From positions 1-26,655 of the forward strand of contig CAZOHN010000030.1 in NCBI GenBank assembly GCA_964579325.1: 26,655 bases of DNA, given 5' to 3'. The translations under genes were made by a program, and so were the position numbers. The notes under the pieces are model-generated. The model worked only from the letters and a program-made list of their open reading frames with translations, did not search any database and was not told the DNA's origin. The DNA comes from CAZOHN01 sp964579325. GTDB taxonomy: Bacteria > Pseudomonadota > Alphaproteobacteria > Rhodobacterales > Rhodobacteraceae. Of this stretch, positions 8,229 through 15,565 are shown piece after piece. The stretch's first letter is position 1. Every line of letters begins with the position of its first letter.

Positions 8229-9056
8229 TCACCCCTTGACGGCGCCGGCGGTCAGGCCGGCCACGAGATAGCGCTGGAGGAGGAAGAAGACGGCGATGAC
8301 GGGCAGCGAGACCATGACCGACGAGGCCATGAGTTCCCCGTAGCGGATGCCGTACTGCCCGATGAAGTCGTTCAATCCCACCGGAAGCGTCCGCATGTCC
8401 TGGGTGGACGTGAAGGACAGCGCGAACAGGAACTCCTGCCAGGTCACGATGAGAACGTAGACCGCAGTCGCGATGATTCCGGGCCGGGCGAGCGGCACCA
8501 CGATCTCGAAGAACACCCGGAGCGGCCCCGCGCCGTCGATGGCCGCCGCCTCTTCGAGCGAGACGGGGAGCTTGATGAGGAAGCCGCGCAGCATCCAGAT
8601 GGCGACGGGCAGCGTCACCGAGACGTAGGCGATGATGAGCGCCCAGTAGGTGTTCAGAAGCTCGGCCCCGCGCATCATCTTGTAGATCGGGATGATGATG
8701 GCTGAATGCGGGAACATCTGCGCCACGACGACAAGACCCATGAGGGCCGTCAGCACGACGAGCGTCCCCCGCGCGAAGCTGTAGGCGGCGAGAAGGCCGA
8801 GCGTCACGGTGATCGCCACCGTCGCGCCGCTCACGATCAGCGAGTTGAGGAAGTAGGTCCGGAACTCGGGCCGGAAGGCGGTGACGTAGTTGGCGAGCGT
8901 CGGGTTCTCGGGCCAGAGGCGCGCGGGGATGGCGAAGGGCTCCGTCGCGGGCTTGAGGCTGACCGAGACCATCCAGAAGAACGGCAGAAGGACGAAGGCC
9001 GCGAGCGCGACCTGCGCGATGATGAGAAGTGCGCGGGTCGTCATCGGCTGGTTCAC
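8229..9056 (-). CDS. carbohydrate ABC transporter permease (second, MalG-like)
   Basis: Inner-membrane permease of 275 residues with about six hydrophobic segments, starting with LLIIAQVALAAFVLLPFFW. The cytoplasmic EAA loop that docks the ATPase is clear (EEAAAIDGAGPLRVFFEIV, near residue 180), and the C-terminus LAGLTAGAVKG-like ending is typical of MalG/UgpE relatives. GTG at 9056 is selected as the start because GGAGG lies five bases upstream and it overlaps the previous permease stop as GTGA. The ATG at 9044 lacks a ribosome site. The length fits the family. Confidence 0.93.
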   Translation of the reverse strand: MNQPMTTRALLIIAQVALAAFVLLPFFWMVSVSLKPATEPFAIPARLWPENPTLANYVTAFRPEFRTYFLNSLIVSGATVAITVTLGLLAAYSFARGTLVVLTALMGLVVVAQMFPHSAIIIPIYKMMRGAELLNTYWALIIAYVSVTLPVAIWMLRGFLIKLPVSLEEAAAIDGAGPLRVFFEIVVPLARPGIIATAVYVLIVTWQEFLFALSFTSTQDMRTLPVGLNDFIGQYGIRYGELMASSVMVSLPVIAVFFLLQRYLVAGLTAGAVKG

Positions 9057-9940
9057 GACGTCCTCCGCCGGCCTTCGCCGGTCTTCTGGAAAATGACGTA
9101 GAGCGCCACGAGCACCGCGAGGATAAGGATCGAGAACACGCCGTAGACGGCCGCCTCGCCGAAGCGGAACTGGCCGAAGCCGGTCTCGAAGATGCGGGTG
9201 GGGAAGATGTGGGTGGCGTTCTGCGGGCCTCCCCGTGTCATGACCCAGACGATGTCGAAGTAGTTGAAGGTCAGGATCAGCGTGAGAACGATGTTGACGA
9301 GGATGACGGGGCGGATCGCCGGGAGCGTCACGTCCACGAGCCGCCGCCACGGCCCCGCGCCGTCGATCGTCGCGGCTTCGAGCTGCGAGCGGTCCACGGT
9401 CTGGAGCGCGGCGAGGTAGATGAGCATCGAGAACGGAAACCCCTTCCAGACCGCGACAAAGATGACGGCGGCCATCGCCGTGTCGGGCGAGGCGAGCCAG
9501 GCCGCGCTCGTCTTGATCAGGCCGAACTGGATCAGGAGCGAATTGATGAGGCCGAGCTGCGGGTCGTACATGAACCGCCACAGGATGGCCGTGACGACGC
9601 CCGGCAGGACGAAGGGCAGAAGAACCAGCGCGCGCAGGAGCCCCTGCGCCGGAAGCCCCTGGTTCAGGAGCACTGCGACGAAGAAGCCGAGCATGTTCTG
9701 CAGGATGACGACGCCGATCGTCCAGACGACCGAGTTCCAGACGATTTCGGGAAACTGGCGCGACGTGAGCACCTTCTCGTAGACCTCCCAGCCGACGAAG
9801 CGCGGCTCGGGGCTTATGAAGGAGGTGTCGTGGAAGCTTTCGACGACGGTCCCGACCATCGGATAGTAGAGCAGCCCACCGACAAGCAGCAGCGTCGGCG
9901 CGAGAAACACCCAAATGAGCCATCGAGACTGTGCCTGCAT
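9053..9940 (-). CDS. sugar ABC transporter permease (first, MalF/UgpA-like)
   Basis: Inner-membrane permease of 295 residues with six predicted membrane segments. The first is WLIWVFLAPTLLLVGGLLYY. The EAA loop reads LEAATIDGAGPWRRLVDVT and is followed by the family motif FDIVWVMTRGGP. It pairs with the next gene, which overlaps by GTGA, to form the heterodimeric channel. ATG at 9940 precedes MQAQSRWLIW and gives the expected N-terminus; its ribosome site is weak. A strong hairpin lies just upstream in the spacer after the binding-protein gene, which may lower permease synthesis relative to the binding protein. Confidence 0.93.
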   Translation of the reverse strand: MQAQSRWLIWVFLAPTLLLVGGLLYYPMVGTVVESFHDTSFISPEPRFVGWEVYEKVLTSRQFPEIVWNSVVWTIGVVILQNMLGFFVAVLLNQGLPAQGLLRALVLLPFVLPGVVTAILWRFMYDPQLGLINSLLIQFGLIKTSAAWLASPDTAMAAVIFVAVWKGFPFSMLIYLAALQTVDRSQLEAATIDGAGPWRRLVDVTLPAIRPVILVNIVLTLILTFNYFDIVWVMTRGGPQNATHIFPTRIFETGFGQFRFGEAAVYGVFSILILAVLVALYVIFQKTGEGRRRTS

Positions 9941-9959
9941 GGTGGTGGTCCGTGCCGGT

Positions 9960-9996
9960 CCGAAGGGCGCGCGGCGACCGGCCGCGCGCCCTTCGG
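9960..9996 (-). promoter_or_regulatory. intercistronic hairpin between binding-protein and permease genes
   Basis: A perfect inverted repeat: the 15-base arm CGAAGGGCGCGCGGC (9961-9975), a five-base loop, and its exact complement (9981-9995), extended by one more C-G pair outside. It lies in the 62-base spacer between the solute-binding gene and the first permease gene. No T-run follows on the minus strand, so it is unlikely to be a simple intrinsic terminator. Hairpins at this position in transport operons commonly protect the upstream message from 3' decay or partly terminate, giving more binding protein than permease. That role here is inference. Confidence 0.75.
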
Positions 9997-10002
9997 CGCG
10001 TG

Positions 10003-11214
10003 TCAATTGGTAAGGCCGTCGATGTCGGCGCAGGCCTGTGCCGCGGCCTCGGCCACGTTCGCCCCCGAGAAAACATCCTGGTAGAGCGTCATCTGGATCT
10101 CGGCGATCTCGAGGTAGCGCGGGCTGAGCGGCCGGGGCTTGGCATTGCCCAGATGCTCGAGGATCGCCTCGGGCCCCTCGCGGTTCTCCGCGAGGAAGGT
10201 CTGGGCCGCCGCCACGTTGGCCGGGATCAGGTCCACGACATCGCCGTTCACGTCCTCGCGCACCATGAACTCGATGAACTTCTGCGCTGCCTCCTTGTTC
10301 GGGGAGGATTCGAAGACCGCGAGGTTCCAGCCCCCGAAGGTGCCGATCGCCGTGCCGGACGCGCCGGCGGTGCCGTTCACGAAGCCCCAGTTCAGGTTCG
10401 AGGCCTGGAGCGTCGGCTGCTCGAGCGCGGGCCAGAACTCGACGGCGAGCGAGCCGTTGAGGAACAGCTCCCGCATCGATCCCGAGCTTGCGTTCAGGAT
10501 GCCTTCGGGCGCGAACTGCGCGAGGTCCTGCAGGTAGGTCAGCGCCTCGACCGCGGGCGGCTCGTCGAGCGCGCAGGCGCCCGCAGCGTCGAGGATCTCG
10601 CCCCCGTTCGAGAAGATGAACGAGTTCACCACCACGACCGTGTCCTCGCCGCGGTGGCCGAAGAGGCCCACGCCGAACTTGCCGTCGCCCGTCAGCTTCT
10701 CGGCCGCGGCCCGAAGCCCCGCGAAGGTCGTCAGGTCCTGCGGGTTCACCCCGGCAGCGCTCAGGAGATCCTCGTTGTAGAAGCTGAACTGCCAGACGTC
10801 GACGTTGAACGGGATGCCGTAGAGCCGCCCGTCCACCACCGCGCTGTCCCAAGCCCCGCCGAAGAATGCGTCCCGCGTCAGGCCGGCCCCGGCGGCGAAG
10901 TCGGTGAGGTCGGCCACGGCGCCGGCCTCGGCGAAGGCGCCCACCCAGATCTGGTCGAGGGTCGCGATGTCGGGCGCGTTACCGCCCTGCACCGCCGTCA
11001 GCAGGCGCTGCTGGTATTCCGGATAGGGGATCGTCGTGACCTCGACCTTGATGTCGGGGTTCTCGGCCATGAACCGGTCGACGGCCGCCTGCTGGAACTG
11101 AGACAGACCGCTCTCGGTCTGCTGATTGTCCCAGAACTGAAGCGTCACGGATTGCGCGGAGGCCATGCCTCCAAGGCAGATGCCGGCGACGGTCGTGTAA
11201 AGCAGTGTCCTCAT
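10003..11214 (-). CDS. sugar ABC transporter substrate-binding protein (periplasmic)
   Basis: A 403-residue extracellular solute-binding protein, family 1. The N-terminus MRTLLYTTVAGICLGG followed by MASAQ is a Sec signal peptide with cleavage probably after ASA. The mature part starts VTLQFWDNQQTE and has typical landmarks: RFMAENPDIKVEV, YQQRLLTAVQGGNAPDI, YGIPFNVDVWQFSFYNEDLL and GGWNLAVFE. ATG at 11214 has an excellent GGAGG five bases upstream. It is the second gene of the operon, 27 bases after the regulator, and the first transport gene. The family binds mono- or oligosaccharides, polyols or glycerol phosphates; the ligand cannot be told. Confidence 0.95.
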   Translation of the reverse strand: MRTLLYTTVAGICLGGMASAQSVTLQFWDNQQTESGLSQFQQAAVDRFMAENPDIKVEVTTIPYPEYQQRLLTAVQGGNAPDIATLDQIWVGAFAEAGAVADLTDFAAGAGLTRDAFFGGAWDSAVVDGRLYGIPFNVDVWQFSFYNEDLLSAAGVNPQDLTTFAGLRAAAEKLTGDGKFGVGLFGHRGEDTVVVVNSFIFSNGGEILDAAGACALDEPPAVEALTYLQDLAQFAPEGILNASSGSMRELFLNGSLAVEFWPALEQPTLQASNLNWGFVNGTAGASGTAIGTFGGWNLAVFESSPNKEAAQKFIEFMVREDVNGDVVDLIPANVAAAQTFLAENREGPEAILEHLGNAKPRPLSPRYLEIAEIQMTLYQDVFSGANVAEAAAQACADIDGLTN

Positions 11215-11241
11215 TTTTTCCTCCCAGGTTTGGTCTTTGGA

Positions 11242-13005
11242 TCAGGTTCTTTCCCGTGTCCGCCACCCGTGGCTGACAAGGGTCTGCGGCTCGGTCCCGT
11301 CGTCTTCCTCTCCGGCGACCAGGACCTCGATGCCGGCAGCTCTGAGCGACTGACGGTCCGCCGCCATGGTTCCGTCGTCGGTGATCACGACATGCACGTC
11401 CTCGATGCGGCAGAGCCGGTGGTTCGCTTCGGCGCCCACGAGCGTGTGATCCGCGAGCGCCACGAGGCGACGCGCCGCGCCGCCGAGGCGCGATGCGGCA
11501 AGGGCCAGCCGTTCGTCGAGCGCCGAGGCGCCGAAGCGGGGCGAAATGCCTGCGACCGACAGGAACGCCCGGTCCGCCCGCACGCGTTCGAAGAGGGCGC
11601 CGAGGCTCGGGCCCACAAGGCACCGGTCCGCGGCCTGATACTCGCCGCTCGTAAGCAGCGTCTTGATGCCGGGCGCGCCTTCCAGCCGGTGCAGGATGTC
11701 GAGGGAATTTGTGATGACCGTGAGGCCGGCAAGGCGGGCGCTGTCGGAGAACGCGATACGGCGTATCTCGGAGGCGAGGCAGAGCGTGGCCTCCCCCTCT
11801 CCCAGAACGATCGTCTCTCCGGCAGACAGCGTCGAGGAGGCGAGCCGCGCGATCTCCAGCCGCAGGCGCGAGATCTCGGCCGATATTCCCTGGTGCGGCG
11901 CCGTCACGACGACCTCGAGCCGAAGCTCCGCCGCCCGGGACTGCATCGCCGGGATCATGGCCCGGTACCAGTCGTGCGCAGGAAAGTGCGGCATGAAACC
12001 GATCCGCGCCCGCGACACGCCAGATCGCCGGGGCGGAGGCGCCCCGACCATTTCGGCCTTGCGATCGTTCCGCAGGCGCCAGCCCTGCGGCTCTTCGATG
12101 AAGAAGCCACGCAGGTTCTCGGCCGTGATGATCGCGTGCGGGGTCGTGCTCCGTGCCGGCGCCGTGCCCTCTGCGAGCGCCACGGCGAGTCTATCGACCG
12201 CGCAGGTGCCGACGACTTCGGGAAAGAAAGCCGCCACGGCGCGCAGCGGACCGTTCGCGGCCACCTGCGCCACGAAGTCGGGATTCTCGCCCCCTGTGGC
12301 ATAGAGCGCGACCCGCGCGCCGCGCTTCGCTGCCGCCTCCACGCCAGCGATGGCTGCATGATCGTTGACCGCGAAGATCATGTCGAAGGGGTCGTCCGAC
12401 GCGAAGGTATCGGTCGCCACGCGCAGCGCAACCCGGTAGCTGCCCTGGCTGTTGATCGAGGTTACTTCGAGCGATCCTTTGAACGTGGACCTGAGGCCAT
12501 CCCGGAAACCCTCGGCGCGCGCCCTCGTGTTCTCAAGGTCCGGCAGGCCGATCATCAGGAGCCTGATGCGATCTTTGCCCGCGGCATTCCGGCCGGCGAG
12601 CGCACCAAGCTCGAAGCCCGCCGCATGGTTGTCGGGGCCGAGGTATACCCCGCCCGGCTGCGGCGCGCTCTCGGCCAGATAGGGTATGCCGCGCCGCAGG
12701 ATGTGCCGGCGGAGTGCGTCGCCTCCCCGACCGACGATCGGCGGGAGCACAACGGCATCCATGTCATCGACGCCAGGCACGTCTTGCGCGGGATCGGGTG
12801 GCAGGGCCCTGAGAATGGTCCTGTCGGGAAGAACGGCGCCTCCATGCGTGCGCTTTAGGGCGCCGGCCTCGGCGAGTTCCGTGATGTCGCGCCTCAAGGT
12901 GACCTGAGAGACTTCTGGCATAATGCGCGACAGCTCGGCGATCTCCACCGAACCTTCGGAAGCGAGAATCTCGAGGATGCGCTGGTGCCTACGATCCTTG
13001 ATCAT
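11242..13005 (-). CDS. DeoR-type transcriptional regulator fused to a sugar-binding fold
   Basis: A 587-residue regulator, more than twice the size of an ordinary DeoR protein. Residues 1-58 are a DeoR winged helix (RILEILASEGSVEIAEL, then VTLRRDITELAEAGAL and RTHGGAV). Residues about 80-298 match the later two thirds of a periplasmic-binding-protein type I domain (MDAVVLPP, GIPYL, DNHAAG, RAEGFRDGL, MIFAVNDHAA). Residues 333-372 (ARIGFMPHFPAHDWYRAMI onward) look like the first strands of the same fold, but lie after the rest. From about 376 the DeoR C-terminal sugar-phosphate sensor follows (SAGETIVLGEG, VITNSLDIL, GPSL). ATG 13005 has GGAGG six bases upstream. As first gene it probably autoregulates and controls the operon in response to its substrate. 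Confidence 0.88.
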   Translation of the reverse strand: MIKDRRHQRILEILASEGSVEIAELSRIMPEVSQVTLRRDITELAEAGALKRTHGGAVLPDRTILRALPPDPAQDVPGVDDMDAVVLPPIVGRGGDALRRHILRRGIPYLAESAPQPGGVYLGPDNHAAGFELGALAGRNAAGKDRIRLLMIGLPDLENTRARAEGFRDGLRSTFKGSLEVTSINSQGSYRVALRVATDTFASDDPFDMIFAVNDHAAIAGVEAAAKRGARVALYATGGENPDFVAQVAANGPLRAVAAFFPEVVGTCAVDRLAVALAEGTAPARSTTPHAIITAENLRGFFIEEPQGWRLRNDRKAEMVGAPPPRRSGVSRARIGFMPHFPAHDWYRAMIPAMQSRAAELRLEVVVTAPHQGISAEISRLRLEIARLASSTLSAGETIVLGEGEATLCLASEIRRIAFSDSARLAGLTVITNSLDILHRLEGAPGIKTLLTSGEYQAADRCLVGPSLGALFERVRADRAFLSVAGISPRFGASALDERLALAASRLGGAARRLVALADHTLVGAEANHRLCRIEDVHVVITDDGTMAADRQSLRAAGIEVLVAGEEDDGTEPQTLVSHGWRTRERT

Positions 13006-13024
13006 GTCTATCCTCCCCTAACAT

Positions 13025-13111
13025 TTCTTGATCAAACACGACGACTTCAGCAACGATACTCCATTGCACTTTGTCAAGAATCGACCAAGATTGATCAATA
13101 GCGATCAAGAA
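13025..13111 (-). promoter_or_regulatory. operator-like TTGATCAA repeats upstream of the regulator gene
   Basis: The palindrome TTGATCAA occurs exactly twice, at 13028-13035 and 13091-13098. The longer form TTCTTGATC (13025-13033) is inverted as GATCAAGAA (13103-13111). A related TTGTCAAGAA lies at 13071-13080. A consensus -35 TTGACA on the minus strand is at 13077-13072, between the palindromes, but no good -10 sits 16-18 bases on. The stretch is clearly more AT-rich than its surroundings. It most likely holds the operon promoter with binding sites for the encoded DeoR-type regulator; the site assignment is inference from position and symmetry. Confidence 0.55.
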
Positions 13112-13588
13112 CGGCCGCCGCGACAGATGTACGGTTGAGGCCGATGCCGTGCGTTACCTGTGTGAGCGAAGCACACATGATGGGGAGGTCCCGGAGATCC
13201 TCAAGCTCCTGTAGAACGTGCGCCGCTTCGGCGCCGAGTTTGCCTCACCACCGTCATTGGTGCAGCGCGGGTTGTGCGGGCCTTAGACGGGGGACAGGCG
13301 AAGGCCCGAGAAGGGCCGTCCCTTAGCCTTGGACAAAAGCCGTCGGTGGCTGTCGCGGCACCGCGACGGTCGCCTACGAAACGGGCGGGAGGACTAAGCC
13401 GCAAAACGGAGATGGCAGAAGACCGCGATTGCGGTCATTCAGATGGGACGGCTCCCGTGATGCCCGGGAGAGCCTTGGGCTGGCCGGCAATCTGCCCTTC
13501 GATCCGGCGATCAGACCTGAAGCAGGTTGCAGACTCGTGCCTCTCGGCTGCTGCAGTATCGTGACCGGTGTACGGCTTATTTCGGAGA
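13112..13588. other. unexplained intergenic stretch
   Basis: About 480 bases with no recognisable gene. A plus-strand frame from about 13130 to 13210 reads protein-like (ADAVRYLCERST, then EVPEILKLL) before a stop, possibly a remnant of a lost gene, but I do not recognise it. Two hairpins could end the minus-strand propeller transcript: GACCGC-loop-GCGGTC at 13421-13436, with a short pyrimidine run TTCT after it on the minus strand, and GGCCC-GAGAA-GGGCC at 13303-13317, extended by GGGAC/GTCCC with a bulge. Neither has a proper T-tract. Confidence 0.35.
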
Positions 13589-15454
13589 TCAATCGAGTGG
13601 GGCACCCTCGTGGAGAAACGCCTCCCGACGCAGGATCGTGCCGCCGTCGCCTGCCGCAAGCGCCATACCCTCCAGCGTGACCGTGACGGCGCGCAGGCCG
13701 ACCTCAACGCCGGTCGGGTCTGGCGACCAGTGCCGACCGTCGTGCAGCATCGCCACACCGCCCGCACCGACCGCAACGACATGTTGCGCCGTGCCAGCAA
13801 GGGCCAGGAGGTCGTTGCGGGCACGGGCCGGGGTGATCCGCCAGCGGTTGCCGTCGAAATGGCCGATCGTGCCGGAAAGGCCGACGACAAAAATGTCGTC
13901 CAGCCCCCGCCCCCAAACGTCGAACAGGAAATGCTCGGTGCCGGCGGAGAATTCGTCCCAGCGGCTGCCGTTCCAGCGCAGCACGAGGCCGAAGTCGCCG
14001 ACCGCAAGGATATGCTCGGTGTCGCGCCCCCACAGCCCGTAAAGAGCGCTGCGGGTGCCGGAGGCCACGCGGGTCCAGCGGTCGGCTTCGGGGTCGTGAC
14101 GCAGCACCAGCCCCTCGTCGCCTGCGGCGATCAGCGTTCCGTTCCCGTCGGACCATAGCGCGAGGATCGTGATGTCCATCAGCAAGTCGAACGCCCTGTG
14201 CCAGTGCGTGCCGTCGAAGCGGTGGATCTCGCCAAGCTGGCCGGCGGCAAGCAGGCTCCCGTCGGGTCCCCGCGCGAGCGCATGCAGGCCCAGATCCCCG
14301 ACCGGCGGTAGCGCCTCCCACCGGCCCCGGTCGAGCAAAAGTACCGTCCCGGCCTCGCCGCAGGCATGGACGCTGCCGCTCTGCGGGTCTGTCCAGATCC
14401 CCCAGAGTTGGCGGTCGGTGCCGCTGGGCATGGCCGACCAAGACCCCGGCACCACGCCGGCCGACACCGCTGGGGCGAGGGCCGTCAAGGCCGCGGGGCT
14501 GCCGTGCAGGACAGTGCCGAAATCGCCCACCGCCAGCGCCTCGCCGCCGGGCAGCGGCACGAAACCCTGCAAGTCGTGTGACGTGCCGCTGTCGATCCGT
14601 TGCAGGCGGTCACCGCGGAACAGGTGCATCTCGCCGCCGTCGCCGACGACGAGCACCCCGGCGCGGGTGGCGGCCAGGTCGCGGAAGCGGCGAAAGCGCG
14701 CTCCGGCAAAGAGAGGCTGGACCCCGCCACCGTCCAGCAGGACCAGATCGCCCCGGAAGGCGTTGTCGCCGACGAAATAGCGCCCGCCTGCCAGGAGCAC
14801 CCGGCCCGCATCCAGCTCCAGCGCCGCCGTGAGGGTGGTGCCGACCGGGCAGGGCACAGGCGTCCAGCCGCCCTCGACAGCGCGGATCAGCACGGTTCCG
14901 TCCGCGCCGGCCGCCAGGACCCGACCGTCCGCAAGGCAGCGCACGGCGCGCAGGTGGGCGCGGGTGCCGGAGGCGTCGGGCGCCCATTCCCCCGCGGCGA
15001 AGCGAAGGATCGTGCCGGTGTCGCCGACAGCCCAGGCGGTTCCGTCCGTGCGCCCGTCGATGGCGAAGAGCGGCTGGTTCTCGGGAACGGCGGCATATCG
15101 ACCTGCGTCGGTGACCACGCCGCCCCGGACATGCCGCCAGGCTCCGCCATCGAAGCGCAGGATCACGCCCATCCAGCCGACCGCCCACAGCGCGTCGCGC
15201 GCGGTGCCCCAGAACGCATGCACCGGGCTGCGGACGGGGGTTTCCATACGCTCCCAATGCGCACCGTCGAAATGGAAGATCACCCCGTCGTCGCCCCCCA
15301 CGAACACGCCGAGGTCATCGGCCCAGCCGCCCCAGAAGACATCGCCCGCCCCGGCGGCAAGGCCCTCGACGGGCTGCCAGCGGTCGCGGTCCGGCGCGCC
15401 CTCGAAGCGGCCGCGGAACAGCGCGCGGCGGCTGAGGGCCGCGGGCGCGGTCAT
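13589..15454 (-). CDS. 14-repeat double beta-propeller protein, function unknown
   Basis: A 621-residue protein built almost wholly of repeats of the form VGDxGxIxRFDGxxW every 35-50 residues. Examples are VGWMGVILRFDGGAW, VGDTGTILRF, CGEAGTVLLL, VGDFGLVLRWNGSRW and VGLSGTIGHFDGNRW. I count fourteen copies (the fifth degenerate), which would suit two seven-bladed propellers. The style recalls YCF48/HCF136-type assembly factors, but that link is inference. There is no signal peptide; the N-terminus has a basic SRRALFRGRF. The start ATG at 15454 is followed by ACCGCGCCCG, identical to the sequence at the ATPase stop beyond the gap. Without the misjoined piece the two genes would overlap as ATGA, making this the last gene of the molybdoenzyme operon. 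Frames extending further into the amidase fragment are artefacts. Confidence 0.75.
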   Translation of the reverse strand: MTAPAALSRRALFRGRFEGAPDRDRWQPVEGLAAGAGDVFWGGWADDLGVFVGGDDGVIFHFDGAHWERMETPVRSPVHAFWGTARDALWAVGWMGVILRFDGGAWRHVRGGVVTDAGRYAAVPENQPLFAIDGRTDGTAWAVGDTGTILRFAAGEWAPDASGTRAHLRAVRCLADGRVLAAGADGTVLIRAVEGGWTPVPCPVGTTLTAALELDAGRVLLAGGRYFVGDNAFRGDLVLLDGGGVQPLFAGARFRRFRDLAATRAGVLVVGDGGEMHLFRGDRLQRIDSGTSHDLQGFVPLPGGEALAVGDFGTVLHGSPAALTALAPAVSAGVVPGSWSAMPSGTDRQLWGIWTDPQSGSVHACGEAGTVLLLDRGRWEALPPVGDLGLHALARGPDGSLLAAGQLGEIHRFDGTHWHRAFDLLMDITILALWSDGNGTLIAAGDEGLVLRHDPEADRWTRVASGTRSALYGLWGRDTEHILAVGDFGLVLRWNGSRWDEFSAGTEHFLFDVWGRGLDDIFVVGLSGTIGHFDGNRWRITPARARNDLLALAGTAQHVVAVGAGGVAMLHDGRHWSPDPTGVEVGLRAVTVTLEGMALAAGDGGTILRREAFLHEGAPLD

Positions 15455-15546
15455 CGTCGGGAAGACGAACATGCAGGAGGGGGCGCTGGGCTCCAGCGGC
15501 GAGAACGCCCACCATGGCCGCGTGCTGAACCCGTACGGTGAGAACC
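15431..15546 (+). pseudogene. amidase-signature fragment, probable assembly misjoin
   Basis: On the plus strand this piece reads RLRAAGAVIVGKTNMQEG, then ALGSSGENAHHG and LNPYGEN, unmistakably the central part of an amidase signature-family enzyme. It has neither beginning nor end and runs directly into ten Ns. Its left part coincides with the antisense of the propeller gene start, so the switch point lies somewhere in 15431-15456. The 15-mer CGGGCGCGGTCATCG occurs at 15442-15456 and again right after the gap at 15557-15571. That is what a contig end branching wrongly at a shared word would leave. Confidence 0.75.
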
Positions 15547-15556
15547 NNNNNNNNNN
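15547..15556. other. assembly gap (ten Ns)
   Basis: Ten N characters join two contigs. The sequence right of the gap begins with the same 15 bases found at 15442-15456, so the true join is probably an overlap of the contigs with no missing DNA, and the run of N is a scaffolding placeholder. Confidence 0.95.
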
Positions 15557-15565
15557 CGGGCGCGG

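Noticed and set aside
13049..13077. A complete sigma-70 promoter using TTGACA at 13077-13072
   Set aside because: The hexamer at 17-base spacing is GTTGCT, a poor -10; only the -35 and the palindromes were kept.
13159..13177. Hairpin TGTGTG-loop-CACACA as a regulatory element
   Set aside because: Six-base stem with no context; it also lies inside a possible coding remnant.
13589..15472. Start of the propeller gene at 15472 (MFVFPT)
   Set aside because: The six extra codons fall in the misjoined amidase fragment; ATG 15454 matches the sequence at the ATPase stop.
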